A stretch of DNA of 37,709 bases from Prosthecobacter sp. (GTDB lineage: Bacteria > Verrucomicrobiota > Verrucomicrobiia > Verrucomicrobiales > Verrucomicrobiaceae): contig JAIPJY010000063.1 of the NCBI GenBank assembly GCA_021733925.1, positions 1 to 37,709 on the forward strand, given 5' to 3'. Shown one piece after another: positions 25,802 to 33,967 of the stretch. The notes beneath the pieces were generated by a model that saw only the letters and a list, made by a program, of their open reading frames with translations, did not search any database and was not told where the DNA came from. Each line of letters starts with the position of its first letter. Positions within the stretch are counted from its first letter, which is position 1. Position numbers and translations under genes: made by a program.

Positions 25802-26647
25802 TCAGGCCCTCAACGTGACGCGGCGGCGACGCAGGAGTACCAGGAGTCCCACCCCGCCGATGAGCACGGCGCTGCCCGGCTCTGGGATAGGTGCTGCGCC
25901 AGCTCCCAGGGTCCATTCTTCAAAACCTCCTGAAGCTGAGCCATCGATGCCTGTGCTCACCAAATCTCCACCGAACTTGCTATACAGGTACACGTAGTCG
26001 CTCCCTCGAGTGCCATTGAAGACGTCCAAGGGGATGAACATTCCCATGTCTGCCCCGCCACTGCCGCTGCTCACGCGGTTGTAGTCGAGCAACACGTAAC
26101 TCAACGTCTCTCCGACCGTGTTATCCAGAGAATACACCTGGTTCAAATTCGGAGTGTTCAGCATGCTGGCCAGGGTCGGGTAACTGGCTCCACTCACGAT
26201 CGAGGTGAAGATGCGCACGTCATCGAGCACCAAAAGATTATTGTCATTGCCTGGCTCGTTAATGTCCAGCAAGAATGGAACATACAAGGATCCTCCGATG
26301 TCCACCACATGGAGATCTGAGAACTGCAACTCGTAGTTGAATTGCGGCACCCGCTTCGTGTCCATGATGTTCGAGGCTGAAGTGTTATAACCTTGCTCAA
26401 CGCCAGTTTCCTGAATCGTCTCAAAGACGCCCTGGGTGTCCCGCGTGAAAATACCCGATCCGGAGGGACTGGACGTATCAACCGAAAATATGGCTCGGTT
26501 GATGACGCCCGATGTTACGGCGGGGTTTGACAAGTCGATCGACTGCGCCTGGCCAGCAATGGCGCTGAGCGCGAAGACCGTGATCCCTGCATAGAGACGG
26601 TAGAATTTCGAAGCATAAGCTTTCAACGTGATGAGGTGATGGTTCAT
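25802..26647 (-). CDS. PEP-CTERM sorting-signal protein
   Basis: A 281-residue exported protein. It has an N-terminal signal region (FYRLYAGITVFALSAIAGQAQS, Ala-x-Ala-like cleavage) and a classic C-terminal PEP-CTERM tripartite signal: PIPEPGSA, a hydrophobic helix (VLIGGVGLLVLL) and an RRRR cluster. PEP-CTERM proteins are processed by an exosortase in the inner membrane and released to the surface or matrix; no exosortase is in this window. The middle (~200 residues, VDIGGSLYVPFLLDINEPG and LDDVRIFTS) is beta-rich without a family I recognise. It is divergent from the secretion cluster that follows, separated by about 590 bp. Confidence 0.88.
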   Translation of the reverse strand: MNHHLITLKAYASKFYRLYAGITVFALSAIAGQAQSIDLSNPAVTSGVINRAIFSVDTSSPSGSGIFTRDTQGVFETIQETGVEQGYNTSASNIMDTKRVPQFNYELQFSDLHVVDIGGSLYVPFLLDINEPGNDNNLLVLDDVRIFTSIVSGASYPTLASMLNTPNLNQVYSLDNTVGETLSYVLLDYNRVSSGSGGADMGMFIPLDVFNGTRGSDYVYLYSKFGGDLVSTGIDGSASGGFEEWTLGAGAAPIPEPGSAVLIGGVGLLVLLRRRRVTLRA

Positions 26648-27239
26648 GCCTCATGGATCGTCTCGATTTCGATACCCAGAAGTAAGACGATTGTCATTTA
26701 TGAAAATAACAGCTTACAAGCTGCCCTTGGCACTGGCTGCCTCCCACCCCACCCGGTACGCTACTGCGCGAGAGTCACCGGCATCATCGCCATGCGCAGA
26801 AACCACGGCATGGGTCATGCCGGCGCAGGCGTCTTCATCTCCCACGGAATCCCCTCATTCGGCACCGCCTGCCCGCCATTCCGCCGCACGCAGGCAGTGC
26901 TCCCGCAAGCCCCCTTGTCTGCTCTCGATGCCTCCACCCACTTCATGGGGGGGGCACTCGATCGCACAAATCTCGTCAGTCGGCTGAATGACAGACCCGT
27001 TTTCAATCCAGCGTGGCATTACACATGTTCTGGAGAATATAATCAGAAATCACAACATACCTCAATGAGCCTCTGGCGTAAGCATCCTAACCCCTCGAGA
27101 ACCAAGTTTTTTAGCCCGGACAATTTCATGATTGCAGAACCGCCCCGGCCCCGATAGCTTCCCTTTGACACTTCACCGCCCCTGCGAAATTTCGCCGCCA
27201 TGGCGTATTTATCTGTGCTATCCCCATATCACAAAAAAA
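26648..27239. other. Intergenic region between divergent genes
   Basis: No credible gene was found in these 592 bases. It holds a degenerate copy of the ~30-bp motif at 26992-27022 (GACAGACCCGTTTTCAATCC on the plus strand), an eight-G run near 26947-26954, and presumably the promoters of the PEP-CTERM gene and the secretion cluster. A small open frame at 26700 starts like a signal peptide (MKITAYKLPLALAA) but then continues as Ser/Pro-rich shadow sequence. Confidence 0.5.
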
Positions 27240-28214
27240 ATGTCCATTCTGAATATGAACCACCGCCTGGTTAACCGCCGCACTTCCGCAAGCACAGGCT
27301 CGGTATTGCTGGCCGTGCTGTGCCTTGTGGCCGTGCTCTCGTTTTTGGTTATCATGACCGTGTCGGTTTCTCAACAGCATGGCGACATGCAACAGGCGCG
27401 GCAGGGCGCGATGCGCGCCCGTCAGCTTGCGGAAATGGGCGTGGCCGTGGCGGCACATCCTCAGATCAAGGCCGGCGATCCATTGCTGCGGCGGAATGTT
27501 TCAGCACTGGAGCGCTTTGAAGTCAGACTGGGCACCGAAGAAAGCCGGTTGAATCTCAATGCATTGCTCACGGACCAGCATCTTCCCGTGCTCGAGCGGA
27601 TGTTGATATCTTGGGGCATGTCGGTAGCAGATGCGCAGGGCATCACGGCTGCATTGATGGACTGGACGGACGCCGATGACTTGAAGCGCCGGCCTGACAG
27701 TGCGGAAAAGCTGGATTACGATCATCTGGGATATTCAGACCGGCCGTTTAATCGGAAATTCAGCAGCCTCAATGAAGTGGACCTGGTTGCGCGGGCAGAC
27801 GAAATCCAGGCGGCAAGACCAGACTGGCGTTCCTTTTTCACGCTCCTGGGCACCGGCCAGTTGGATGTGAACATGGCCTCTGCCGAAGTACTGGCTGCGG
27901 CGACAGGAGCTTCACTGGAGAATGCCAGCCGGCTGGTGCAGCAGCGCAATGGTCTGGATGGCCTGCAGCAGACCGAGGATGACCAGCCGCTCCAAAGTCT
28001 GAATGAAGCACTGTCGCTGCTTGGCATTGCCGGGCAGCAGGGCGCTGCCATCACCCCCTTGCTCACGCTACAGGGAGCGACACTGCGCATTGAAAGCATC
28101 GGCACCGCAGGAGATTCAAGCTGCGGTATCGCAGTCATCATGAATAAGAATGGCGGCGTGCCACATATTACCGAGTGGCGCGAATTTCCCGTGGAAGGAG
28201 CACATCGACTTTGA
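27240..28214 (+). CDS. General secretion pathway protein K-like (GspK)
   Basis: A 324-residue inner-membrane pseudopilin-like protein. Residues ~18-42 (TGSVLLAVLCLVAVLSFLVI) form a prepilin-like N-terminal helix after a basic stretch. The SAM-like helical domains typical of GspK are suggested by LISWGMSVADAQGITAALMD, SSLNEVDLVARADEI and LDVNMASAEVLAAATG. In type II secretion GspK caps the pseudopilus tip. ATG 27240 follows an A-run (AAAAAAAATG); ATG 27255 is a second option. The next gene starts 5 nt after its stop. It is the first of five genes. Confidence 0.78.
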   Translation: MSILNMNHRLVNRRTSASTGSVLLAVLCLVAVLSFLVIMTVSVSQQHGDMQQARQGAMRARQLAEMGVAVAAHPQIKAGDPLLRRNVSALERFEVRLGTEESRLNLNALLTDQHLPVLERMLISWGMSVADAQGITAALMDWTDADDLKRRPDSAEKLDYDHLGYSDRPFNRKFSSLNEVDLVARADEIQAARPDWRSFFTLLGTGQLDVNMASAEVLAAATGASLENASRLVQQRNGLDGLQQTEDDQPLQSLNEALSLLGIAGQQGAAITPLLTLQGATLRIESIGTAGDSSCGIAVIMNKNGGVPHITEWREFPVEGAHRL

Positions 28215-28219
28215 GAATT

Positions 28220-29431
28220 ATGGCATTTCAACGCCCATCGCAGCAGACACTCAGCTTTCCAGGAGAGGAATCTCGTGAAACCTGGCAGTGCGGCGCCGAT
28301 GGTGTTTGGATTCTTGCAGAGCATGCAGTCAATGACGGTCTGATGGGGGTCGAGGCACTCGCCTTTGACAGCGCACCATTCTGGTCCCTGACTCAGGAGG
28401 CACTCAATGAAACGGTGGATCTTCGCTGGGAAGCTCTTGGGATGAAAAACGAAAGCGGCTCGCGGCTGTGGCTGCACTGGCCGGTGATGCGAAAGGGCAG
28501 GCAGGCTCTGGTGGGCACTCTGGCACTCGCTGAGGATTTTTCCGGCTGGGAGCAGTTCGTTCATGGTCGGTTTGAGCCCAGCGTCCGCATGCTCCCGCTG
28601 CCTGACAATGGCATCGCCCTGTGGAAGGAGTTGGGCCGCCATGTAGTGGCCTTCACCCACGATGCAAAACTGCTGCATCTTGGAGTGCTCACTGCACGCA
28701 GTCTGGATGTGGACGCGGCCTTTGAAGTTCGTGACATGTGCGCCACGTTGGAAACACACGGCTTCATCAACTTTGCTCAAGTGGACGCCATCCACGTTTG
28801 GACGCACGGTGAAACCGATTTCGCCCCGCAGCTCGCCTGCCTGTTTGAAGCCGCCGCCGTGATCAAGGAGAATCGTCCTGATCCACGCCCCCCTGCAGAG
28901 GCTGGAGGCCTTCTGCCAGTGCAGGTGGCCGTGCGTCAGCTTCAGCAAAAGCGCCGCCAAAACCAATGGCTGATCCTTGCGACCGCAGCACTGGTTTACC
29001 TCTGCTTTTTCGGTGCCTGGTGGCTGCGGCTGCAATGGCGCACATCGCAGTTGAATCACGCGGATGTCGTCATGAGCAACGCTCAGCCGGAGATCGATCT
29101 CGTGCGCGAGGCGCAGAACCGCTGGCAGGAGATGGAGGCCGCGATCAATCCGGATTTATATCCGGTGGAGTTGTTTCACCAGATCGTCTCGCTGCTGCCT
29201 GCGGAAGGCATCCGACTCAAGGAGTTTCAGATCGACGGGGCCAAACTCATCGTCAGCGGTGAGGCCACCACTGTGAATCAGGCGCTCGCCTTCAAAAGCC
29301 AGCTGGCCGCATGCATTCCACTCCAGCGCTATACCTGGAATTTCCCGGTGCCGGCCATTCGTGAAGACAATCGCGCGGAGTTTCGCGCCGAAGGAAGATT
29401 CAATGGAGGGCTTGTGAATGAAGGCCAGTGA
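28220..29431 (+). CDS. GspL/PilM-PilN-like assembly-platform protein
   Basis: A 403-residue protein with a cytoplasmic ~245-residue N-terminal domain that fits the actin-like GspL/PilM fold in position though weakly in motif, one transmembrane helix at about 250-269 (LILATAALVYLCFFGAWWLR), and a periplasmic region with a heptad-like helix followed by a ferredoxin-like domain (LYPVELFHQIVSLLPAEGIR LK...). In type II secretion this protein links the ATPase to the periplasmic partners. Assignment rests mainly on topology and on its place between GspK- and GspM-like genes. It overlaps the next gene by 14 nt. Confidence 0.65.
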   Translation: MAFQRPSQQTLSFPGEESRETWQCGADGVWILAEHAVNDGLMGVEALAFDSAPFWSLTQEALNETVDLRWEALGMKNESGSRLWLHWPVMRKGRQALVGTLALAEDFSGWEQFVHGRFEPSVRMLPLPDNGIALWKELGRHVVAFTHDAKLLHLGVLTARSLDVDAAFEVRDMCATLETHGFINFAQVDAIHVWTHGETDFAPQLACLFEAAAVIKENRPDPRPPAEAGGLLPVQVAVRQLQQKRRQNQWLILATAALVYLCFFGAWWLRLQWRTSQLNHADVVMSNAQPEIDLVREAQNRWQEMEAAINPDLYPVELFHQIVSLLPAEGIRLKEFQIDGAKLIVSGEATTVNQALAFKSQLAACIPLQRYTWNFPVPAIREDNRAEFRAEGRFNGGLVNEGQ

Positions 29432-29972
29432 ACTCAGGCTGATCATGATTCTTGGCGTGCTGGCCGCACTGAGCGGTGGTGCTATCCTGTCACAGCGTCT
29501 GCTGCGCCAGCAGCATGCGATTGAACGGCGGGAGCAAACCCTCGAACTGCGGCAGATGGAAGCGCAGTCGATGCTGACCGAGGTCGAAATGTGGAGGCAG
29601 CGCCTCGACTGGCTGCAGGCGACTCAGCCCACGATGACCAGTGAAAACCAGGCCAGTGAAGAACTGCTCGAAACGCTGCTGGCCACCGCCGCCAAAAACG
29701 GACTGACCGTGCAGAAGAAACAGCTGCATGAGCCGGTGACCGCAGCTTTTTACCGTGAAGTGGGAGTGACGCTTACCATCAGAGGTCCGCTGCCTTCCGT
29801 CTTTCGCTGGATGCATGGCCTGCTTGCTCCCGCAGCTTTCAGGGTCGTCTCCCAGGTGAAGATCACGCCTGATGCCGCCAATCCGGCAGACGTCGTTGCC
29901 GTCCTGCACATCAGCCAGCTTCATGCACCCGCCGTGGCGCAGCAACCATCCCCGGAGGCTCCTGGCTCATGA
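29418..29972 (+). CDS. GspM/PilO-like protein
   Basis: A 184-residue bitopic protein: transmembrane helix at about 7-25 (RLIMILGVLAALSGGAILS), then a coiled-coil-like stretch (RQQHAIERREQTLELRQMEA) and a ferredoxin-like periplasmic domain (REVGVTLTIRGPLPSVFRWM). This topology is that of GspM/PilO, the partner of GspL/PilN. It overlaps both neighbours (14 nt upstream, 4 nt downstream as ATGA), so the cluster is one transcription unit. Confidence 0.65.
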   Translation: MKASELRLIMILGVLAALSGGAILSQRLLRQQHAIERREQTLELRQMEAQSMLTEVEMWRQRLDWLQATQPTMTSENQASEELLETLLATAAKNGLTVQKKQLHEPVTAAFYREVGVTLTIRGPLPSVFRWMHGLLAPAAFRVVSQVKITPDAANPADVVAVLHISQLHAPAVAQQPSPEAPGS

Positions 29973-30730
29973 ACCATGGCGGCCTCATAGTCCTTCTGCT
30001 GCTGATGGCGGTCCGGGCATGCGCGCAGCAGGAAGCAACGATCTTCCAGCCGCCCGTCCCGCATGACGTGCAACGCTACGAAGCTGGCTGGAACAAGAAT
30101 CCCTTCACCTTGAAAACAGTGGCGCCGCTCGTGGAGCAAGTCTCCTTTGCAGTGGATCTCACCATCTGCACCTACTTTGGCGACTCCGCAGATCCCACGA
30201 TCATCATCGCCAATACTAAAACGAACGAACGCATCAGCCTCAAGCAGGGCCAGCCCGCTGCCAACGGCATGAAACTCAGCAGTGTCAAATTGGGCACCAG
30301 TCGCAAGGACGTCGTGGCTCAGGTCACGCTCGGCACGGAAACCGCCGCCATCCGTTACAACGACAGCTACGTCAAACAGATGGCCGCCGCCGAGACGACC
30401 AAGGCTCCGCCAATGCAGCAGTCCCGTCAGCAGCCCGGCGCGGGGTTGAAAATTCCGGCGCCACAAATTCCCTCTCAGCCGGGCATGGGCACCTCACCAG
30501 CCACCGCGCAGGCCGCCTCACCGGGCACCTCACCGGCCACCGCGCAGGCTGCTCCCATAATTCCAGGCCGGCCAGGCTTCGTTCCGCCTTCAGGCAAACT
30601 CAATGCGCTAAATCCGCCCTCCTTCACACCACTTGTGTCACAATCTGCTGGTGTAAATGGCGCTCCCCCAGTGCCAGTACGCCGCAGGCTGGTTGGCCCG
30701 GCTCCCAATTCCCCAGTCATTTCGCAGTAA
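29969..30730 (+). CDS. Periplasmic PilP/GspC-like protein
   Basis: A 253-residue exported protein with a signal peptide (IVLLLLMAVRACAQ). A ~100-residue beta-rich domain (NPFTLKTVAPLVEQ, IANTKTNERISLKQGQPA, DVVAQVTLGTETAAIRY) resembles the PilP/GspC homology region, which docks to the secretin. The C-terminal half is Pro/Ala-rich and unstructured and includes a short tandem repeat (GTSPATAQAASPGTSPATAQAA). No family match is certain; the role is inferred from position before the secretin gene. Confidence 0.55.
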   Translation: MNHGGLIVLLLLMAVRACAQQEATIFQPPVPHDVQRYEAGWNKNPFTLKTVAPLVEQVSFAVDLTICTYFGDSADPTIIIANTKTNERISLKQGQPAANGMKLSSVKLGTSRKDVVAQVTLGTETAAIRYNDSYVKQMAAAETTKAPPMQQSRQQPGAGLKIPAPQIPSQPGMGTSPATAQAASPGTSPATAQAAPIIPGRPGFVPPSGKLNALNPPSFTPLVSQSAGVNGAPPVPVRRRLVGPAPNSPVISQ

Positions 30731-30751
30731 TCTTCTGCTTCCGCCTCCCCC

Positions 30752-33265
30752 ATGAAATTGTTCTGCAAATTTGCTCTGCTTTGTTCTGCCTCGTTGTGTC
30801 TCGTTCCAGAATTCCTGGCGGCCCAGAATGCCGCTATCCCCCCGATCCGAAGCCGCCCGCTCCTGACTGCGCCTGTCAATCCTCCCTCACCCGCGCCACC
30901 CCCAGTCAACTTGCCTTCACCAGGTCGCGTATCAGTGCCAGCTCCCGCCCCGCTGCCCCCTCCTGCCAGCCCCTCCCCCGCATCCACCGCCGCACCCAAG
31001 CCCTCCTCCGGCAAAAACATCATCGGTTTCACCGCCACCCCGCTCGCTGAGGTCATTGGAGAGTATTTCCGGGTGACTGGACGCCGCGTTCTCAAAGACC
31101 GTGGTCTGGAAAACGCCACGGTCACGATTGAAGTCCCGGGTGAGTTCAGCGACGAAGAATATCGCACCATCATTGAGAAGGGGCTGCTCATGCACGGCTA
31201 CGTGCTGGTTCCCAGCGGCGACAATCTGTTCAAACTCATCGCTGCCGAGCAGGGCACCAATCCCTCCACCCAAGGCGTGCCGTTTGTCCTGCGTTCAGAA
31301 GATCTGCCGACAAACGACCAGGTGGTCTCCCATGTCATTCAACTCAACTACCTGGGGGCGGAGGAGGCCTCCACCGCCTTTCAGCAGCTCATCCCCCTGC
31401 ATCAGTATGGCAAAATCCTGGCCGTGGCCAATGGCCAGTCGTTGATCATCACCGAGGCTTCTCAGACCATCCGCGCCTATCTGGACCTGGCCCAGCAGGT
31501 GGATTCACCACCCATGGAAACCATTCATAAAACAGTGCGCCTTGAGCGTGCAGAAGCTGTGAAAGTGGTGGAGCAGCTCAACAGCCTGCTTGGCTTGGGC
31601 GATGGTTCCGGCAATCGTCCTGCCACATCGCAACCCGGCGGCACGGCCAGGCCCCCGGGCGCCCCAGGATCTGTTCCAAACGCTCCTGTGTCCGCCTCCA
31701 TCGGTGGCGGAACGGGTGTCACTCCGGAGGCATTTCAGCCGATCATCGAAGCCGTTGAGCGAACCAACAGCCTCATCATTGTCGCTCGCCCCGTGGACAT
31801 GCGGCGCATTGACAACTTCATCACGGACTTGGACGCGGAATCACCCTACTCCCGTTATTATTCACGTCGGCTCAAATATCTCGACCTCACCGTTTTCCTC
31901 AGCCTCGCCGAAAAGGCGTTGCAGCGGACATCGCAAAACAACGTCACCGGCGGCCTTCCCCAGCAGAACACACCCACCACTCCAACTTCGCCCACCAACA
32001 ACAGCTTCGGCGGCAGTTCCGGCTCCAGCTCGGCATTCGGTGGCAGTTCGGGATTGGGTGGCAGCTCGGGATTGGGCAGTGGCGGCCAATCTAACAGCAA
32101 CTCCTTTGGCACTGGCAGCATCTCGCCATTGGAAGTCACCAAAAAAACCATCAGCATATTGATCGGCAGCACCTTCGTCATCGCCGATTCCGCCAGTTCC
32201 AAATTCATCGCCACCGGTCCGCCCGATCAAATCAAGGCTCTGCAGGAACTCGCGGATGAAATGGACGTGCGTCCACGCCAGATCCTTCTCTCCGCCATCA
32301 TTGGGGAGTTCACCCTCGGCGATAACTTCAACTTTGGTCTCGATTGGATTCAGTCACTCAAAAAAGTCGGGGACAATGGCTTGGTTGGCGGCGTGCTCAA
32401 CACGCAGGGCACCGCCTTTGCCGACCCTGCTAATTTGAAGGACGTCGCCGGCTTTCTTGGCGCTGGCGGCCCCGCTTCACTCGGGGGGCTCACCGCCTAC
32501 GGCCAGATCAACAAAAACCTCAACATCTTCCTGCAGACCCTCGAAAGCACAAATCGCTTCCATGTCCTGCAGCAGCCGACCATCACCGCGCTGAACCACC
32601 AGTCCGCCAGCATCTACATCGGCCAGCAGATCGCCATCGCCGGGCAGAGCTACACCAGCGGCGTGGTTGGCGGTGGGTTCACCTCCACCACCCAGTACAT
32701 TCCCGTTCGTCTTCAACTCGACATCACGGCGCACATCTTCAACGACAACGAAATCATGCTCGAATTCAAGCAGCAGAACAACGATGTCTCCGGTTACACC
32801 ACCATCAGCGGCAACCAAGTCCCCAACATTTCCGAGCAGGGCATGCACAACAGCCTGATCGTCCCTGATCAAGCCACCGCCATGCTCGGCGGCCTCATCA
32901 CCGAGCGTGACACCAACAACAAAGCCGGCCTGCCGTTTCTCGTTCGCATCCCCGTTCTCAAGCACCTCTTCGGCAACACCAACATCAAAAAAGAGCGGCG
33001 CGAGATGATGATCTTTGTGCAGCCTCGGATTCTCTCCGACACGGCCGACCACATGCTGGAGCAGGCAAAAATTGGCGATCACATGAGCACTTATACTCAA
33101 ACCGAACAGTTCGCCGCCATGCCCGAAGATATCGTCCCACGCGCCTTGCCGGCTCGTGCAGACAAGCCCAATGATCTCCTCCCGCCGCCGCCGAATGTTG
33201 CCGCAGAACCTAAAAAGGGTCTCTTCGGCAAAATGAAGGGCTGGTTTCAAAAGCCGAAAAAATGA
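30752..33265 (+). CDS. gspD: Type II secretion outer-membrane secretin (GspD)
   Basis: An 837-residue exported protein (signal LLCSASLCLVPEFLAAQ). A Pro-rich linker (~28-85) precedes N-domains: NIIGFTATPLAEVIGEYF and then three Secretin_N-type modules (VVSHVIQLNYLGAEEASTAF; TIHKTVRLERAEAVKVVEQL; RYYSRRLKYLDLTVFLSLAE). A Gly/Ser-rich loop (~405-455) splits the last. The secretin barrel follows, with FHVLQQPTITALNHQSASI and the signature AMLGGLITERDTNNKAGLPF to VRIPVLKHLFG. A short basic C-terminal tail (KMKGWFQKPKK) closes it. It forms the outer-membrane channel. The ATPase, platform protein and major pseudopilin genes are not in the window. Confidence 0.92.
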   Translation: MKLFCKFALLCSASLCLVPEFLAAQNAAIPPIRSRPLLTAPVNPPSPAPPPVNLPSPGRVSVPAPAPLPPPASPSPASTAAPKPSSGKNIIGFTATPLAEVIGEYFRVTGRRVLKDRGLENATVTIEVPGEFSDEEYRTIIEKGLLMHGYVLVPSGDNLFKLIAAEQGTNPSTQGVPFVLRSEDLPTNDQVVSHVIQLNYLGAEEASTAFQQLIPLHQYGKILAVANGQSLIITEASQTIRAYLDLAQQVDSPPMETIHKTVRLERAEAVKVVEQLNSLLGLGDGSGNRPATSQPGGTARPPGAPGSVPNAPVSASIGGGTGVTPEAFQPIIEAVERTNSLIIVARPVDMRRIDNFITDLDAESPYSRYYSRRLKYLDLTVFLSLAEKALQRTSQNNVTGGLPQQNTPTTPTSPTNNSFGGSSGSSSAFGGSSGLGGSSGLGSGGQSNSNSFGTGSISPLEVTKKTISILIGSTFVIADSASSKFIATGPPDQIKALQELADEMDVRPRQILLSAIIGEFTLGDNFNFGLDWIQSLKKVGDNGLVGGVLNTQGTAFADPANLKDVAGFLGAGGPASLGGLTAYGQINKNLNIFLQTLESTNRFHVLQQPTITALNHQSASIYIGQQIAIAGQSYTSGVVGGGFTSTTQYIPVRLQLDITAHIFNDNEIMLEFKQQNNDVSGYTTISGNQVPNISEQGMHNSLIVPDQATAMLGGLITERDTNNKAGLPFLVRIPVLKHLFGNTNIKKERREMMIFVQPRILSDTADHMLEQAKIGDHMSTYTQTEQFAAMPEDIVPRALPARADKPNDLLPPPPNVAAEPKKGLFGKMKGWFQKPKK

Positions 33266-33375
33266 GGTCCGGTGTCGTCTTTCACCACACTCGCGTCACC
33301 AAGCCACGATCTCCATCCTTCGTCTTTGTCACTGAATTTTGAGAAGGCCAGACTTGATGGATTGGTCGGGTTGTT

Positions 33376-33780
33376 ATACCACGATCAATTGAAAACAGGT
33401 CTGTATCTCAGCATTGAATCCACCACAGAGGCACGATGAGCGCAGAGATCTGAAGCCGGTCTTGATGGCAAACCTCTGTGTCCATCGTGCCTCTGTGGTT
33501 AAAAAGAGGCCCCCTTCTGTCCAGACCCTTTTTAAACGGCTCATGATATGAGGGTGCTCGCGCCTCGGCACTGCGCAGCAGAGATTTGATCTTGCTCCAC
33601 ATCTTCTCGCTGGGATTGCGGTCGGCTGCAGATACCACGATCCATTGAAAACAGGTCTGTCCCCGGATCGAATCAGCCGCTCTAACTGGGATCATTTCAC
33701 CTGCGGAGCCGCTCTCCTTGCGGAGCCGCTCTCCTGTCTTGAAGGCCAACGGCCTTCCGCATCATAGCGAAGGGATGCCG
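33376..33780. repeat. Direct repeat R1 (~405 bp) with IS630 relic
   Basis: Matches 37151-37556 with about six substitutions and one single-base indel. It contains the hairpin element at 33422-33499, two copies of the ~30-bp motif ATACCACGATC(A/C)ATTGAAA (33376-33405, 33632-33660), an IS630 transposase fragment, tandem copies of CGGAGCCGCTCTCCT near 33700-33735 and the hairpin CTTGAAGGCCAACGGCCTTCC. Confidence 0.85.
33530..33631 (-). pseudogene. IS630-family transposase fragment
   Basis: Minus-strand translation gives DRNPSEKMWSKIKSLLRSAE and then ARAPSYHEP, which fits the C-terminal D(x)NPIExMWSKIKxLLRxAxAR block of IS630-family DDE transposases that contains the last catalytic acidic region. 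Only ~34 codons remain. The second copy is at 37300-37407. Confidence 0.7.
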
Positions 33781-33942
33781 AGCCTCGGCGAGGCTTCCCT
33801 GGTAAAGGGTACAACCCGATTGGGAAAGCAAACCCAGCGCCTTCGCCACACACCACGCCCACCAGCAGCGTCTGCAAGGCGCCCCGCCGCATTCACAACG
33901 CATCGCCAGCTCCCAAATCCCGTTAACTTACCAAAGTAGAAT
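33758..33942. repeat. MITE-like dispersed repeat, copy 3 (right part)
   Basis: The core (GCATCATAGCGAAGGGATGCCG onward) and the right terminal repeat (GTTAACTTACCAAAGTAGAA at 33923-33942, one change) match copies 1 and 2. The left part has been replaced by repeat R1. Together with R1 it fills the ~700-bp gap between the secretin gene and the next gene; 33266-33375 shows nothing recognisable. Confidence 0.7.
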
Positions 33943-33967
33943 TAAAAACGGCCTTGTTGATATCGCT

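Noticed and set aside
26636-27157. 173-codon open frame between the PEP-CTERM and GspK-like genes
   Set aside because: No motif or sensible composition; part of it covers a dispersed repeat motif. It may be chance.
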